Assembly (NCBI GenBank): GCA_950295325.1
Contig: OX485806.1
Span: 52,945,169-53,009,168, forward strand
Source of the DNA: Polytrichum commune
Lineage: Eukaryota > Streptophyta > Polytrichopsida > Polytrichales > Polytrichaceae
DNA: 64,000 bases
Direction: 5' to 3'
In this document: in pieces, positions 34,161 to 45,138 of the stretch
Numbering within the stretch: the first letter of the stretch is position 1
Layout of the letters: each line of letters starts with the position of its first letter
Program-made: the position numbers and the translations under genes
The notes under the pieces: generated by a model
Database searches by the model: none
Told to the model about the DNA's origin: nothing
The model's input: only the letters and a program-made list of their open reading frames with translations

Positions 34161-34630
34161 AAGTCAAGCAAAGATTATGTAGATATCAAGAAAATCCAAC
34201 ATACAAATATTTGTAAATAACATCTGAGCACAAAAATCCAAACAAAAATTCTATGAACTAGAGACCTCTCTTTGTAAGAGGTCACCAAAAGCCGCAGCGA
34301 CTACCATGCACATTGTGGTCCTCTATCGAGAGCCCTTAAAATTGAGTAAAATCACAACTTAAGACACAACATAAAAATGCCTAAATCACATAATGCCAAC
34401 CCCCCCCCCCCAAAAAAAAATTCCCAAGAACTTCAAAAATCTAATTTCCACCATAAATATGAATTCCACATATACACATCTAACCATTTAACACCGCCCA
34501 CTACCACACCACCCTACACCCACTTAGTTCCAAGAACCCCCCTCATAAAATCTCAGAATGTTAAATCCCAAAAGAACTCAAAGAGTAGAGTCGAACGGAT
34601 CCGACCTCATATAAAGAAAAAACAGCCACC

Positions 34631-34698
34631 GGGTTTAAGCATATCACTGAGCGGAGGAAAAGAAACTAACTAGAATTTCCCTAGTAACAGCGAGCGAG
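34631..34698 (+). rRNA. Fragment of 25S rRNA, 5' region
   Basis: The segment carries TTTAAGCATATC, GCGGAGGAAAAGAAACTAAC and CCCTAGTAAC.GCGAGCGA, the well-known 5' part of nuclear 25S/28S rRNA, with several substitutions (for example CACTGAGCGG for CAATAAGCGG). Sequence before and after does not match rRNA, so this is a roughly 68-bp dispersed pseudofragment and not a working gene. Confidence 0.85.
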
Positions 34699-34771
34699 TG
34701 TAGAGCCACAGGAGATCAAGGACCGCACCGCACCAGCGGAGCAGGGAAGACATTAGGAGCGTGAGGAGCTG

Positions 34772-34838
34772 AGGTCCCACGCAGAAGATGGAGAGCGGGA
34801 GAGAAGGTCCCGCATCGAAGACGGAGAGCGGAAGAGAA
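34772..34838 (+). repeat. Two tandem units of about 34 bp
   Basis: GGTCCCACGCAGAAGATGGA and GGTCCCGCATCGAAGACGGA begin two adjacent copies that share GAGAGCGGGAGAGAA. They sit in a GC-rich patch after the rRNA fragment. Confidence 0.6.
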
Positions 34839-35036
34839 GACAGGGATTGAAGTGACTAAGGGCCCAGCCAAACAGAACCCGGAAGTGACCGAAGGCCGGC
34901 GAAAGGGCTTAGGGCCGGCAGCCGTAGGCAGCCACGTGTCACAGCGAGGCAAGGGAGCAGCAGGGCACGGCGATGGGAATATTATTTGAATAGAAAATGG
35001 AACAAACATTTGATGAAAGCATTTCATGTAAATTAG

Positions 35037-35614
35037 GTGAACTCTAGAAATTGAATAGGAGAATGAAATCTAATAATATACTTTAGCGAGGGAGTATGTT
35101 TGGATTTCCAAAGAATTGTGACCTTGTCATAAATATACATTCTTAAATGGATTAAGAATCTTTAACGATCATTCAAACCATGAAAGATATTGTATGTATG
35201 AATGATGTTTCCTTAAAACACTTAACCTCGACATTAGGATTTAGGGGAACATAAACTTAAAGACTTGGACATTTTATCCTTAGAAGTTTATAGAAGATTC
35301 TTGATTAGGAAAGAAGACTAGGTTACTAGTTATTCAAATCCATATAAAGATGCAAAATCTAAGTAAAGGTTAGTAACACCTAATCTTGACATTAGATTTC
35401 GGGGAATATAAACTTGAAAACTTAGGTCATTTAATCCTTGAGGATTCCAAAGAGCATTAAGATTATGTGTTACAAAATCAAGGTTATATGAGTACAAACA
35501 CCTTTATAAGATTAGAACTCTAAGAGGATCTTATTTTGGTGGGAGTAACTTCCATGTAAACCGGTCAGCAGCGGGTTACACCGTCTAAGTTTGTTGAGGG
35601 TTGAAGGTGACCTC
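35037..35614 (+). mobile_element. Probable 5' LTR of a second Ty3-type element, split by the copia insertion
   Basis: If the copia element and one copy of its ACCTC duplication are removed, the sequence here joins to CGACATTTTGGCGACC at 41083, an LTR end followed by a primer-binding site. The region contains two related blocks (35217-35286 and 35367-35437: CGACATTAGGATTTAGGGGAA and TTGACATTAGATTTCGGGGAA). The 5' edge is uncertain and no 3' LTR was found. Confidence 0.45.
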
Positions 35615-35912
35615 TATTGAAGGATTCAATAGGAGTAGAGAAAAGATTGCACAAACATTCACACATACACAAAGGCGTATGAACAATGCTTGGAGTAAGA
35701 TGGTTTTCCTCACCCCCGGCCTTTCCTTTTATTCATAAGTTTAGGTTACATTGTCCCGGCCAACCCTAACTTCGGCAGCCAACCCTAACTTGGCCAATCC
35801 TAAACCAAGCATTGACTTCTCGGTTTTTGTTGACTCTTTATTTACCAATGCAACATTTGACCAAGATCAACATTAAGGCTTTTTTTCTCCATTCAAAGCC
35901 TTTCCTTCTACA
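35615..35912 (-). repeat. 3' LTR of the copia element
   Basis: In element orientation it begins TGTAGAAGG after a purine tract AAAGTGGGAG (polypurine tract) and ends in the hairpin TATTGAAGGATTCAATA. It is 298 bp, 17 bp shorter than its partner, mainly through one fewer CCAACCCTAAC unit. Confidence 0.9.
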
Positions 35913-36556
35913 CTCCCACTTTGCGAATTGTCAAAGACTTCTAAGCCCATTGCCCTACTTAATGAATGATGCCTATCATTTGCTAATGTTTTTGTTAGCA
36001 CATCCGCTATCATATGCTCCGTAGGACAATAACTCAAACATATCTCTTCCGTCTTTAATTTCTCCCTAATGAAATGGTGTTGGATGTCGATGTGTTTGGT
36101 GCGAGAGTGATGCATGGGATTCTTACCAAGTTGTATGCAACCTTGGTTATCACACATGATGGATGTGGCTCCTTCTTGCACATATCCCACGTCCGCCAAT
36201 AGTTGTCGTAGCCAAATCGCCTCTTTTGTACATTGGCTAGTAGCCATGTATTCCGCCTCCGTTATGGACAATGCAATGGTGGGTTGTTTCTTGCATTTCC
36301 CCAAAATGGCTCCACGGCCCATAAGAAATACATACCCCGTCATAGACCGTCGGTCATTGGTGTCGTCCGCCCAATCCGCATCGCAAAATCCTACCAAAGA
36401 TATGTCGTTACCTCCAAGGGAAAGTTTGAATTCCAAACTCCCCTTCAAATACCTCAAGATACGTTTCACGGCCATCCAATGCGACGAACCAGCCTTGGCC
36501 ATGAATTGACTCACCGTACTTACCGCAAATGCGAGGTTCGGCCGTGTGCCCACCAT
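35873..36556 (-). pseudogene. Copia RNase H domain
   Basis: The frame opens in the end of RT (MVGTRPNLAFAVSTVSQFMA) and continues into Ty1-type RNase H: the DAD of FCDADWADD, Glu in SITEAEYMA, Asp in MCDNQGCI, and the family phrase RTKHIDIQHHFIRE. These catalytic acids are kept. The frame is shifted relative to the preceding RT remnant near 36545, and its last codons run into the LTR. RNase H would remove RNA from the cDNA hybrid. Confidence 0.9.
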
Positions 36557-37456
36557 GGTACCGCCGCTTTGTACGGCACCCCTTCCATCTCCATTTGCAC
36601 ATTGCCAAATTCCTCATCCGAAAGTTTCAACAACTTGGAATTTGCATCCGATGGGGTTGCCACCGGTTTGCAATCTTCCATGTTGAAACGCCTCAACACC
36701 TCCTTGATGTAGCTTGTTTGGCTCATGGTGATGGTGTGGGTCTTTCTATCCCTTTGAAATTGCACACCTAAACAATAATTCAACTCCCACGTTCCGTTGG
36801 CCACGAGCGAGTCGTACTCCTCTTGCATTGCGGTCTCCCACTTGCTCGCATCCTCGGATCGCATGGCCTCACACAAATTCAACGGGTCGTCCACAAGTGC
36901 CACATTGGCACGTTCTCGTTCGTGTTGGGGAAGAATGTGATTTTTCCACCATTCTCCGCGTGGCCGCCGTTCCCTCAAAGGATACCTTCCATCCTTACCA
37001 AAACTCTCTCCATTGCCATCACTCAATGTGCGCATTGCATCACGAACATTCGCTCCATTGCCATCACTCATTGCATGCGGTTGCGGAGCCTCACCAACTC
37101 TCTCATCCGTGCCATCACTCAATGTTGGTCCTCCATTTTGAGCCACATTATCTCCCACTCTCTCCTTACACTCATCATTATGCTCACGTTTTGGAGATTC
37201 GTCCACAATGACCACATTTGGTCCTTCATTTCTCCCACTTGGACGTATTTCCGAATCACCCCCCATGTTTGTAGAATCCTCTAAAAATTCCACGTCCCTA
37301 CATTTTATGATTTTCTTTGTTTGCAAACACATAAGCCTATAGGCCTTAGTACCTTCACAATATCCTAGAAACAAACATTTGGTGCCTTTGGCGTCGAGCT
37401 TACCCCTCTTCTCATCCGGCACCATTGCATACGCCAAGCATCCAAACACTCGCATA
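36521..37456 (-). pseudogene. Copia integrase C-terminus joined to RT remnant (RT core deleted)
   Basis: After the MITE the frame resumes with VFGCLAYAMVPDEKRGKLD (integrase C-terminal region), a long acidic linker, the WWKNHILP block and the start of RT (ASKWETAMQEEYDSLVANGTWEL). It then jumps at once to NYCLGVQFQRD, a segment that normally lies far downstream near the end of RT. The catalytic YVDD region is therefore missing by an in-frame internal deletion. A frameshift follows near 36545, after PYKAAV. Confidence 0.9.
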
Positions 37457-38180
37457 CAGGGTTGTCTATCACGACGTCCTGCCACCGTCATGACGTCATG
37501 ACGTGTCGGGGCGGACCCCTCCGTCACGACATAATAGGGTCCACGTAGGATCATACTAGGGGGAAGCTAGTAGGGTGGGTGAAATACTTACCTTCTTGCC
37601 AAGGTAGCATCCAATGTGGCAGAAAAATCCGACGTGGATGTGCATATTTCCCTTGCCAGGTGAATCATTTTGCCTTTGTGTTTATCATTCTGTTAAAATC
37701 AAAGTAGTAAAATATGACAAATGAGGGTGTGGGGGGGAGGGGAACGCCGGATGGAGGGCCGGATGGGGTATCGGATGGAGGCCGGATGGGGTACGGATGG
37801 GGGCCGGATTGGGGGGAGGGGGTTCGGATTAGGGGGGGCCGGGTCGGATGGGGGGGGGTTCGGATTAGGGGGGAGCGGACGGAGGCTGGATGAGGGCCGG
37901 ATGGGGGAGGGGAACGTAGGGAGCGGGGGGAACGGGGGGGGACGGGCGCTAGTAATTTTTTTCCCACTTTACCTCTACTTTGCTGACATAGCACCATACG
38001 TGGACATCGTAAATCCTACGTGTCCTGATTGGGGTAATGTAATTATACAAAAAAATACGGTAAAATTCAAGTTCGTCAGGATAAAGACGGCATCCCGCAT
38101 AATGTCGTGACAGATACGTGTCGTGACGCCACAACATTATGTCGGGATTAGCCTCCGTCACGACACAATATACAACCCTG
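37457..38180. mobile_element. 724-bp hAT-type MITE nested in the copia element
   Basis: The ends are inverted repeats CAGGGTTGT.TAT and the flanks are the 8-bp duplication CTCGCATA (37449-37456 and 38181-38188). An 8-bp duplication and a CAGGG start are hallmarks of hAT elements. No transposase is encoded. GTCACGAC/GTCATGAC motifs repeat just inside both ends. The core (about 37720-37945) is an extremely G-rich minisatellite. Confidence 0.9.
37720..37945 (+). repeat. G-rich minisatellite in the MITE core
   Basis: Irregular repetition of GCCGGATGGGGG, GGTTCGGATTAGGGGGG and similar words. Runs of four to seven G recur every 10-20 bases, so the plus strand could form G-quadruplexes. Confidence 0.8.
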
Positions 38181-40113
38181 CTCGCATATGCGCAACGCTA
38201 GGTTTCCTCCCGCTCCACGCTTCCTCGGGAGTCATGCGCTCCAATACCCTTGTTGGACACCGGTTTCTCGTATAAACCGCGTTCACCACCGCTTCCGCCC
38301 AAAATGATTTGTCGAGCTTTTGAGCATGGATCATGCTCCTCGCCATCTCTACAATGGTACGATTCGCACGTTCCGCCACTCTGTTTTGTTGCGGCCGATA
38401 CGGTGCAGACGTTTCTTTGGCGATGCCGTGGTCCACCAAAAACTTCATGAATGCCTTGGACATGAACTCTCCGCCATTGTCCAAGCGAAACGCCTTGATC
38501 TTGTGCTCAGATTGCGTTTCCACAAGCGCCTTGAATTCCTTGAACCTTATGAAACATTCGTCTTTGGTCTTCAACACGTACAACCACACCTTCCTCGAGA
38601 AATCGTCAATGAAGGTGACAAAATACTTTGCACCGCCCATGGATGTGGTGCGCATGGGTCCGCATACGTCGGAATGCACAATTTCCAAAGGCTTTGTGGC
38701 TCGCTTCGCTCCTTCGGTGAAAAATGGCAACCGATGTTTGCCTTCAATGCATGCTTCGCAAACCAAAGGCGAACGACAAGAAACTTTGGTGAGGTCGATG
38801 CCTGTCACCATGCTCCGGAGTGCACGTACGCCTTTCTCGTTCAAATGACCGAGGCGGCGGTGCCAAAGTTGGAGACCTCCGTCTCCTCCATTAGATTGCA
38901 CCAAGTTGGCCGCATCCATTCCGTGTACCTTTACAACATGCAAGTGATACAAATTTCCCTCCCGAGGTGCAATGACAACGGGATGACCATCGGAAGCTCG
39001 AATGATGCATTCGTTGATGTTGAATTGCACCTTCAAACCGCTCGACAGAAGTTTGCTCACCAAGAGCAAATTGGCATGCAATTTCGGTACATGGAGGCAT
39101 TCATTGATGCGGATCTTATTAATCTTGCCTCTCACCATCACCTCCGCCACAATGGATTCAATACCGATTGCCTCCAAGATACTATCATCTCCCAAATATA
39201 CACTTCGTGAAAAGAGTACCTCATATGTGTCGAATGTGAGGCGATGAGAGGTCATGTGCTTCGTTGCTCCGGAATCCATTATCCATTCCGACATGCTCCG
39301 CGCATGAGGTGTGTGTTGCACGGTGAATGCAAAATGGGCGTCATCCTTCACAATCTTGGCGTTCTCCCTCTCCTTGTTCTTGGCCTTGTAACAAAACCGG
39401 GCAATGTGACCCGGTTTGCCACAATAAAAGCATGTGCGTGTGCCTTGTCCAATTTGGCGTGAAGACGATGTATCCATCTTACCTTGCCGCAACATCATTG
39501 CCGCATCCTCACTTCGCGGGTCCTTCTCCTTGTGCTTTGACACCTCATGCATTAATCGCGTCGTGACATAGTCCATCGTAAGCTCCTCCCTCGCCTTGGT
39601 CTCCAATGCCGTGATCAAGTATTTGTACGAGGGCGGCAAGCTCTCGAGCAACGTCATGACGGTGTCCTCGTCTCGCATGGGTACCTCCATGCATGCAAGT
39701 TGATCCGCAAGTGCCTTCACGTGGTTGATGTGATTCAAAACATCTTCTCCTTCTTGCATCTTGCACGTGAAGAACTTGCGGCGGATGAATAGAATGTTGG
39801 ACAAACTCTTTGTCTCATGGATATTACAAAGAGTCTTCCACGCCTCCGCGGGTCCCTTACAACTCTTGATGTGGGCAAGTTGGTTGTCGGCCAAGTTGAG
39901 GCCGATCACGGACATGGCCTTCCTTACACGCTGCTCGTATTCCTTCTTCAGCTTCGGATCCGCATTTGAGGATGGAGCCTCCTCGGATCCATCGATAATG
40001 TCCCAAAGATCCATGGAGGCCGAGAGCATCTCAATCTTGAATTTCCAAAGGTTGAACCTTTCTCCATGGAACTTATCAATGGTTTTGGCACTCTCGCCCT
40101 CAAAAGAAGCCAT
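38181..40113 (-). pseudogene. Copia gag, protease and integrase
   Basis: This long open frame starts MASFEGESAKTIDKFHGERF and holds, in order, the gag domain, a zinc knuckle (CFYCGKPGHIARFC), the protease active site (IMDSGATKHM), the integrase zinc-binding region (LWHRRLGHL then CEACIEGKH) and the integrase core acids (HSDVCGPM, FRLDNGGEF and NRVAERANRT). It is open for about 640 codons until the MITE interrupts it after KPSVAHMR. Without the insertion, gag and pol would be one polyprotein, as in other plant copia elements. Confidence 0.95.
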
Positions 40114-40261
40114 CTCTCAAATGCCTTCACTAGGATCCCTCTCTACTCAAGGATGGTGTAAGAAGCCTAGAATCACTCAATAAATCCTCTTTGCACTCAA
40201 AGCTCCCAAGTTGGATCTTCTAAAAGTCTTACAATGTTAAACTCACCTCAACAAGTGAGTG

Positions 40262-40556
40262 TCCACTCAAATCCTTCTTCATTCAAAGAGACTAAGAGAG
40301 CACTCAAATCACTCAAAAGAGGGAGTTCCTCACCTCATATGCACCTCAAACTCTCAAGTATGTCCACTCAAATCTTTCTTCACTCAAAGAGACTAAGAGA
40401 GCATTTAAATCACTCAAAAGAGGAGTTCCTCGCCTCATATGCACCTCAAACTCTCAAGTATGTCCATTCAAATCTTTCTTCACTCAAAGAGACTAAGAGA
40501 GCATTTAAATCACTCAAAAGAGGAGTTCCTCACCTCATATGCACCTCAAACTTTCA
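40262..40556 (-). repeat. Three tandem units of about 100 bp in the copia leader
   Basis: Units starting GTCCACTCAAATC or GTCCATTCAAATC at about 40260, 40362 and 40461 share CAAAGAGACTAAGAGAGCA and CCTCATATGCACCTCAAACT. They lie between the primer site and the gag start, in the untranslated leader. Confidence 0.85.
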
Positions 40557-40762
40557 AATGCATCACATCATATTGTAATGTCTCAAAAAATACATCAAAA
40601 AACACAAAAGCAAGTGAGCAAGAAAATATTACAACCTCAAGACCTCGCCTCCTTCAACCGCCGGTCGATGCCACACCTCCCGAAGCTCCGGCCCCCACGA
40701 TCCACCCGCAACAACGATGCATTCAAATCTCTACTTCCACTAGCATGAGTGGGCCCATAACC

Positions 40763-41077
40763 TATTGAAGGATTCAATAGGAGTAGAGAAAAGATTGCAC
40801 AAACATTCACACATACACAAAGGCATATGAACAATGCTTGGAGTGAGATGGTTTTCCTCACCCCCGGCCTTGCCCTTTATTCATAAGTTTAGGTTACATT
40901 GTACCGGCCAACCCTAGCTTGGTGGTCAACCCTAACTTCGGCGCCAACCCTAACTCGGCCAACCCTAAACCGAGCGTTGACTTCTCGGTTTTCGTTGACT
41001 CTTTATTTACCAATGCAACCTTTGACCAAGAGCAACATTAAGGCTTTCTTTCTCCATTCAAAGCTTTTTTTTCTACA
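40763..41077 (-). repeat. 5' LTR of the copia element
   Basis: This 315-bp copy is followed (in element orientation) by GGTTATGGGCCCACTC, where a primer-binding site would lie. Its last 17 bases form a perfect inverted repeat with a 3-base loop directly next to that site. Confidence 0.9.
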
Positions 41078-41089
41078 ACCTCGACATTT

Positions 41090-41107
41090 TGGCGACCATG
41101 CTGGGGA
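41090..41107 (+). other. Primer-binding-like site of the second Ty3-type element
   Basis: TGGCGACCATGCTGGGGA closely resembles the primer site TGGCGACTCTGCTGGGGA seen in Tat/Ogre-type plant retrotransposons. It lies 12 bases past the copia right LTR, just after a CGACA that would end an LTR. Confidence 0.6.
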
Positions 41108-41109
41108 AT

Positions 41110-41813
41110 CGCCACATGGACGTTACACTTACCTAGATTATAAGATAAAATTTACAACATACAATATTAAGGAGAAAGATGGATGGCAGGCATCAATGGA
41201 GAACATGTACTACCTATATTGTGGAAGATTCCAACAGGATATAGATGAGAAACGAAAGTGGGCAGAAACATTTGGACCACGGAAACAAGATCGCGTAGAA
41301 AGAGCGGTGCAGCGAAGACTTGAGCAGTTTAATCTCCGAGGATTTTATGTGCAGGAAAATAGAGGAAGAGAAAAATATAACTTCAAACAGCAAGAAATCT
41401 TAGTTCTAGGCAGATGGCCATGGGATTATCCAAAGTATAATACCGATAGTACAACCTTGAGGAAATGGGAAGGAACAAAGAGATTCCACAACCTGATGTG
41501 GGATATGCAGAAATACTATGAAGACAAAACATGGCAGTTATTTATGGAAAAAAAGATAGGATTTACTTACCGGTCTCAATTTGAGAGAAGCATTGAAGAA
41601 TTACCGGAGGAACTGCAGGCGTTGATCTTTTCCAAGGTATGGAATAACGGAGGAGAGGGTATTAATGCTTATATGTTAGGAGCAACTAAGCATCGAGGAT
41701 ACCATTACAAACAGGAAGGCTTGTTATATGATTTGTATGTTAGGAAGATATTCTTACCTCTGTATGGTGGTTTGCATGGTAGTGTGGGGAACTTGAATGT
41801 GGAACAGGAATAG
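41110..41813 (+). CDS. Unrecognised frame behind the Tat-like primer site
   Basis: About 235 codons are open from the primer site to TAG at 41811; a start codon inside this element was not clear (an ATG lies near 41184). The product is rich in Tyr, Trp, Lys, Arg and Glu (WAETFGPRKQDRVERAVQRR; LGRWPWDYPKYNTDS; FMEKKIGFTYRSQFERSIEE) and has no zinc knuckle or catalytic motif. Ogre-type elements carry an extra frame upstream of gag, so this could be such an ORF1; it could equally be a divergent gag. Nothing gag-pol-like follows before the LINE begins. Confidence 0.45.
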
Positions 41814-42289
41814 GAACAAGAAGCAAGAACTTAAATCAAGTGTCCAAGTAATCATCCATAGGCAAACAGGTGAAGTACGGGTGCATTGAGGCGTCAGAGC
41901 TGAGAAAGCCGGCCAAGACCATGATCCCGAAACACTCTCAGTAGCGTACATGGTTGATCATGAAGATACATATAGTACGAGAAGTACATCACCAACTCCT
42001 AGAGAACAGGAGGCAGAGAAGAAGAATGTGGAGCGCATGCATTCCAGAGAGGACCGCATAAGGCGGACTGAAGACGCACAAGGAACTTGACAGTTCGGAT
42101 CCCTTTGTAACAAAGGGGAGCACCATTGACCGACCTTGATCTTCTGTGAAAGGTTTGAGTGTATGCATACATCCTGGAACCGTTCAGATTCTGACCTATG
42201 CCTAAGAAGAGCAAAGCTAGAGAAAACTCTGGTGGAGGCTCATAACTATATTGTTGTACAAAGGTTGTTGATACTTAGGGTCGAGGGTG
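41814..42289. other. No gene recognised between the Ty3-type frame and the LINE
   Basis: Mixed-composition sequence with short frames only. Base use changes sharply near 42290, which I take as the approximate start of the LINE; no target duplication could be defined. Confidence 0.35.
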
Positions 42290-45138
42290 GGCGCTGATGG
42301 CTTGGGGGCGCCGCACCGCAGCCACCTCCGCGCAACGGAGAATGCACAAGCAAGCTTCAGAAGAGGAGATCTCACACACCAAAACGCATCAGAAGGCACT
42401 CGGAGATAAACAAGACACACACTGCACCCCCCCAACAAGCAGAAGGACCACCGCCACCAAAACGACACAGCAAAGCACCGGACTACATCGACCGCGGATT
42501 TCATTCAACCGGAGCGGCAGACACACCGAAGAGCAAAGACAGCAGCTAGAAATCCAACATGAACAAATACTTGTAGACAACAAGGGAAGGGTCTCCACAA
42601 ACACCACCCCGCAACTTTACTCATAGTACTCATAGTGTTATGCACACTAGACAACTGCTACCAAGGAGCACCATCACCATCCCACGCCTTAAACCCTACC
42701 ACATGCGCCACCTTTCTCTCACTGGAACAACACCTGCACGCTCCATCTGATCTACGCCAACCCCCCCTCCCAAATCTGCTTCAACTCTCCCCCCCCCCCA
42801 CACACACAACCCCTACCAAAGCTACACCAACAACCCAACTCAACCCTGGACACACCTCCTACCAAGGCTGACGCCATTGCACACCGACAACACACCAACA
42901 TGGAGAAACCAGCACCGCCGAGAACGCTCCCCTGCCGCATTCGCACTCGACACACCACCACAACGTAAGCGCCCACGACGCACAAGCAACACCACACGCA
43001 AACCAACCGATCCAATCAATCAAAGGTATCACCAAACCCTAAAACCTCATCTTGCAAGTCGACCCCACACGCTACTCGTACCGACAAGTTCACACACAAC
43101 ACACATACAACCACAGACCACACGGCATCTCACACAAAACACACCACACAAAGACATCGCACAACACAAAAGACATGAAGTCATACCTGATACCAACTGC
43201 CTTCGGATCGCCCCTCAACTGACTGCACCCCAAGAAATCACCTGCCACCGGCCAGAAACCGAGTTCGAGACACACTACCGAAACCTCCACAAACAACAAT
43301 CCACCCAAATACGCCCCCAAACCACTACAAACCCAATATCAACCCCAAAGCCCACACATAACCAAATAAAATGCAATACAACCCAAGACTCCATGAAACA
43401 CACATACCGCACACCAACCCACCAACCCACCACCCCACTCACCACCGAGCATGCCAGAGCAAAACCTTGTCGCCAGCACAAACTGCCGAAATCCCACAGC
43501 AGACACACCCTATCACAACCCAAAAAATGACCATCCACAAGCAAAAACACGCCCACAGCACTAGCCTATCGTCACCCCACCAATTACGCCTCCCAAAAAA
43601 CTCACACCCAGCTCACACACACCATAATTCTAAACACGCCACAAGCCTACCAGCAGAACTCACAAGCAGCCAACAATCAATCCTACCAACAAACACAACC
43701 AAACAAAACACCCACTCAAAAACCAGCATTAGCAAACACATACACCTACTTAAACCCCTCACCACCAACCCATACAACATCCATCCCTCACAGCACTCAC
43801 ACACCTCCTGCCGTAGCCTCCACCCATCAACACACCACATCCTTTTCCCTTCTCTCGCACCCCTCACTCCTCTCCAACACCCCCCAGTCAACCCCCTCTC
43901 ACACACTCCATCCACCCACACACTCACCTCTCCCAGACACACGGTAGCTCCCCTCGCCCTCGCAAATTCCTTCATCCACCACCCCCCGAGAACAGCTACA
44001 ACAACGCCGAACAATAATTGTTGGAGGAGCGCACATACAACACCAACAACCCCCCTAGGATAGGCCGCGGCAGAAAAACTCTAACGAACCCCGCCACGAC
44101 ACGGACTGCCAGAAGACACCAACATAGACTTAGACAAGACAAGACCAAGGAGCCAGCGACCCACCCTCCAACAACACCAACACAGCAACCCGACAACCCT
44201 GACCGAGCCCACCTCCTGCACCAACGCGCACCTGCCACAATCACACCCACACGCACCAACATCAGCTCAAGTTCCACTCACAACAACAACAATCAACCAC
44301 ACCGCAAAACCAAGGTAAGTCCTATACCCTCCAAGCATCTCTCCACACACGCAACACTTCACCAGCCCACCTTCGCTCAACAACTCAAACACAATGTTGG
44401 ACCCCCTCCCAACACCACATTCTCCCTCCTCTTCCCCTCCTCACCTCCCTTAGTCCTCACAAACTCAATACCACATCACCTCTCCTCCTTCCCACCACAT
44501 CTCCTCTTAACTCCCACACATCCCCCACCACATCCTCCCCCCTCTTCCCCTCTGAACCCCCCCTCAATTCTCACACAGACAACAACTCATCCCTCTTCCA
44601 CTCCCCCCCCCCCTCAACTCTCACACACTCATTGCATTGTATCTGATAGGCATAAACACCGACCACCACAGTCACGAACACTCAGCACAAAGAGGAAACA
44701 ACAGAAGAACACGAAGAGGCACCGGCCAACAACAATGAGCCCACACCCAACAGCAATCATACAAGGCCCAACACCAACCATACAACTCCCAAGACAACAT
44801 CACACCCCCCAGACACCAAGATCCTCGGCAACGGCACACACAACATACACACAACCAACTTGCAAAGCAACAAATACGACCCCGAGACCAGGAGACTGCC
44901 AAGGCACCACTAGCTAACCCACCAACGGTCTTATCCCATCCCAACCACAAGCTCGACACTCAAGTCCAACCACCCGGACAACATGGCGCAGCCCAACCAT
45001 CAACTGTCAACTCCCCTCAAGGACCAATACGCCGAATTTTGACAACAAGTCCTAACCCAGCCGCCGACCTCACACAAATCGCAGCCCTCACACCACATCA
45101 CCTCCCCACACGAATTTGGAACCGAGGAAAACCTTGAC
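42290..45138 (+). other. C/A-rich leader of the LINE
   Basis: About 2.8 kb with hardly any G on the plus strand and long C runs (for example near 42790 and 44610). Frames such as 42877-43530 and 44018-44917 are open mainly because stop codons are rare in such sequence; their products are Thr/Pro/His/Gln-rich without a domain, so I treat them as non-coding. Confidence 0.5.

Larger units (their letters stand above)
35615..41077 (-). mobile_element. Ty1/copia retrotransposon with both LTRs
   Basis: LTRs at 35615-35912 and 40763-41077 are flanked by the perfect 5-bp target duplication ACCTC (35610-35614 and 41078-41082). Coding order on the minus strand is gag, protease, integrase, (deleted) RT, RNase H, the order of Ty1/copia. 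The LTRs differ by point changes and by the copy number of a CCAACCCTAAC phrase, so the insertion is not recent. A 724-bp hAT-type MITE (37457-38180) has inserted in it, and most of the RT domain is deleted, so it is non-autonomous. It sits at the LTR/primer-site border of an older Ty3-type element. Confidence 0.95.

Noticed and set aside
34377-34673. Plus-strand frame before the rRNA fragment
   Set aside because: It is driven by poly-C and poly-A tracts and runs into the rRNA fragment; not a gene.
38320-39210. Long plus-strand frame of 296 codons
   Set aside because: It is the antisense shadow of the copia gag-integrase frame, which has clear catalytic motifs on the minus strand.
40234-40768. 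Plus-strand frames over the copia leader repeats
   Set aside because: They are created by the 100-bp tandem repeats and lie antisense to the element; no protein domain is visible.
42877-44917. Long plus-strand open frames in the LINE leader
   Set aside because: They are open because the strand is almost free of G and T-rich stops; products are low-complexity Thr/Pro/His/Gln sequence with no domain and frames overlap freely.
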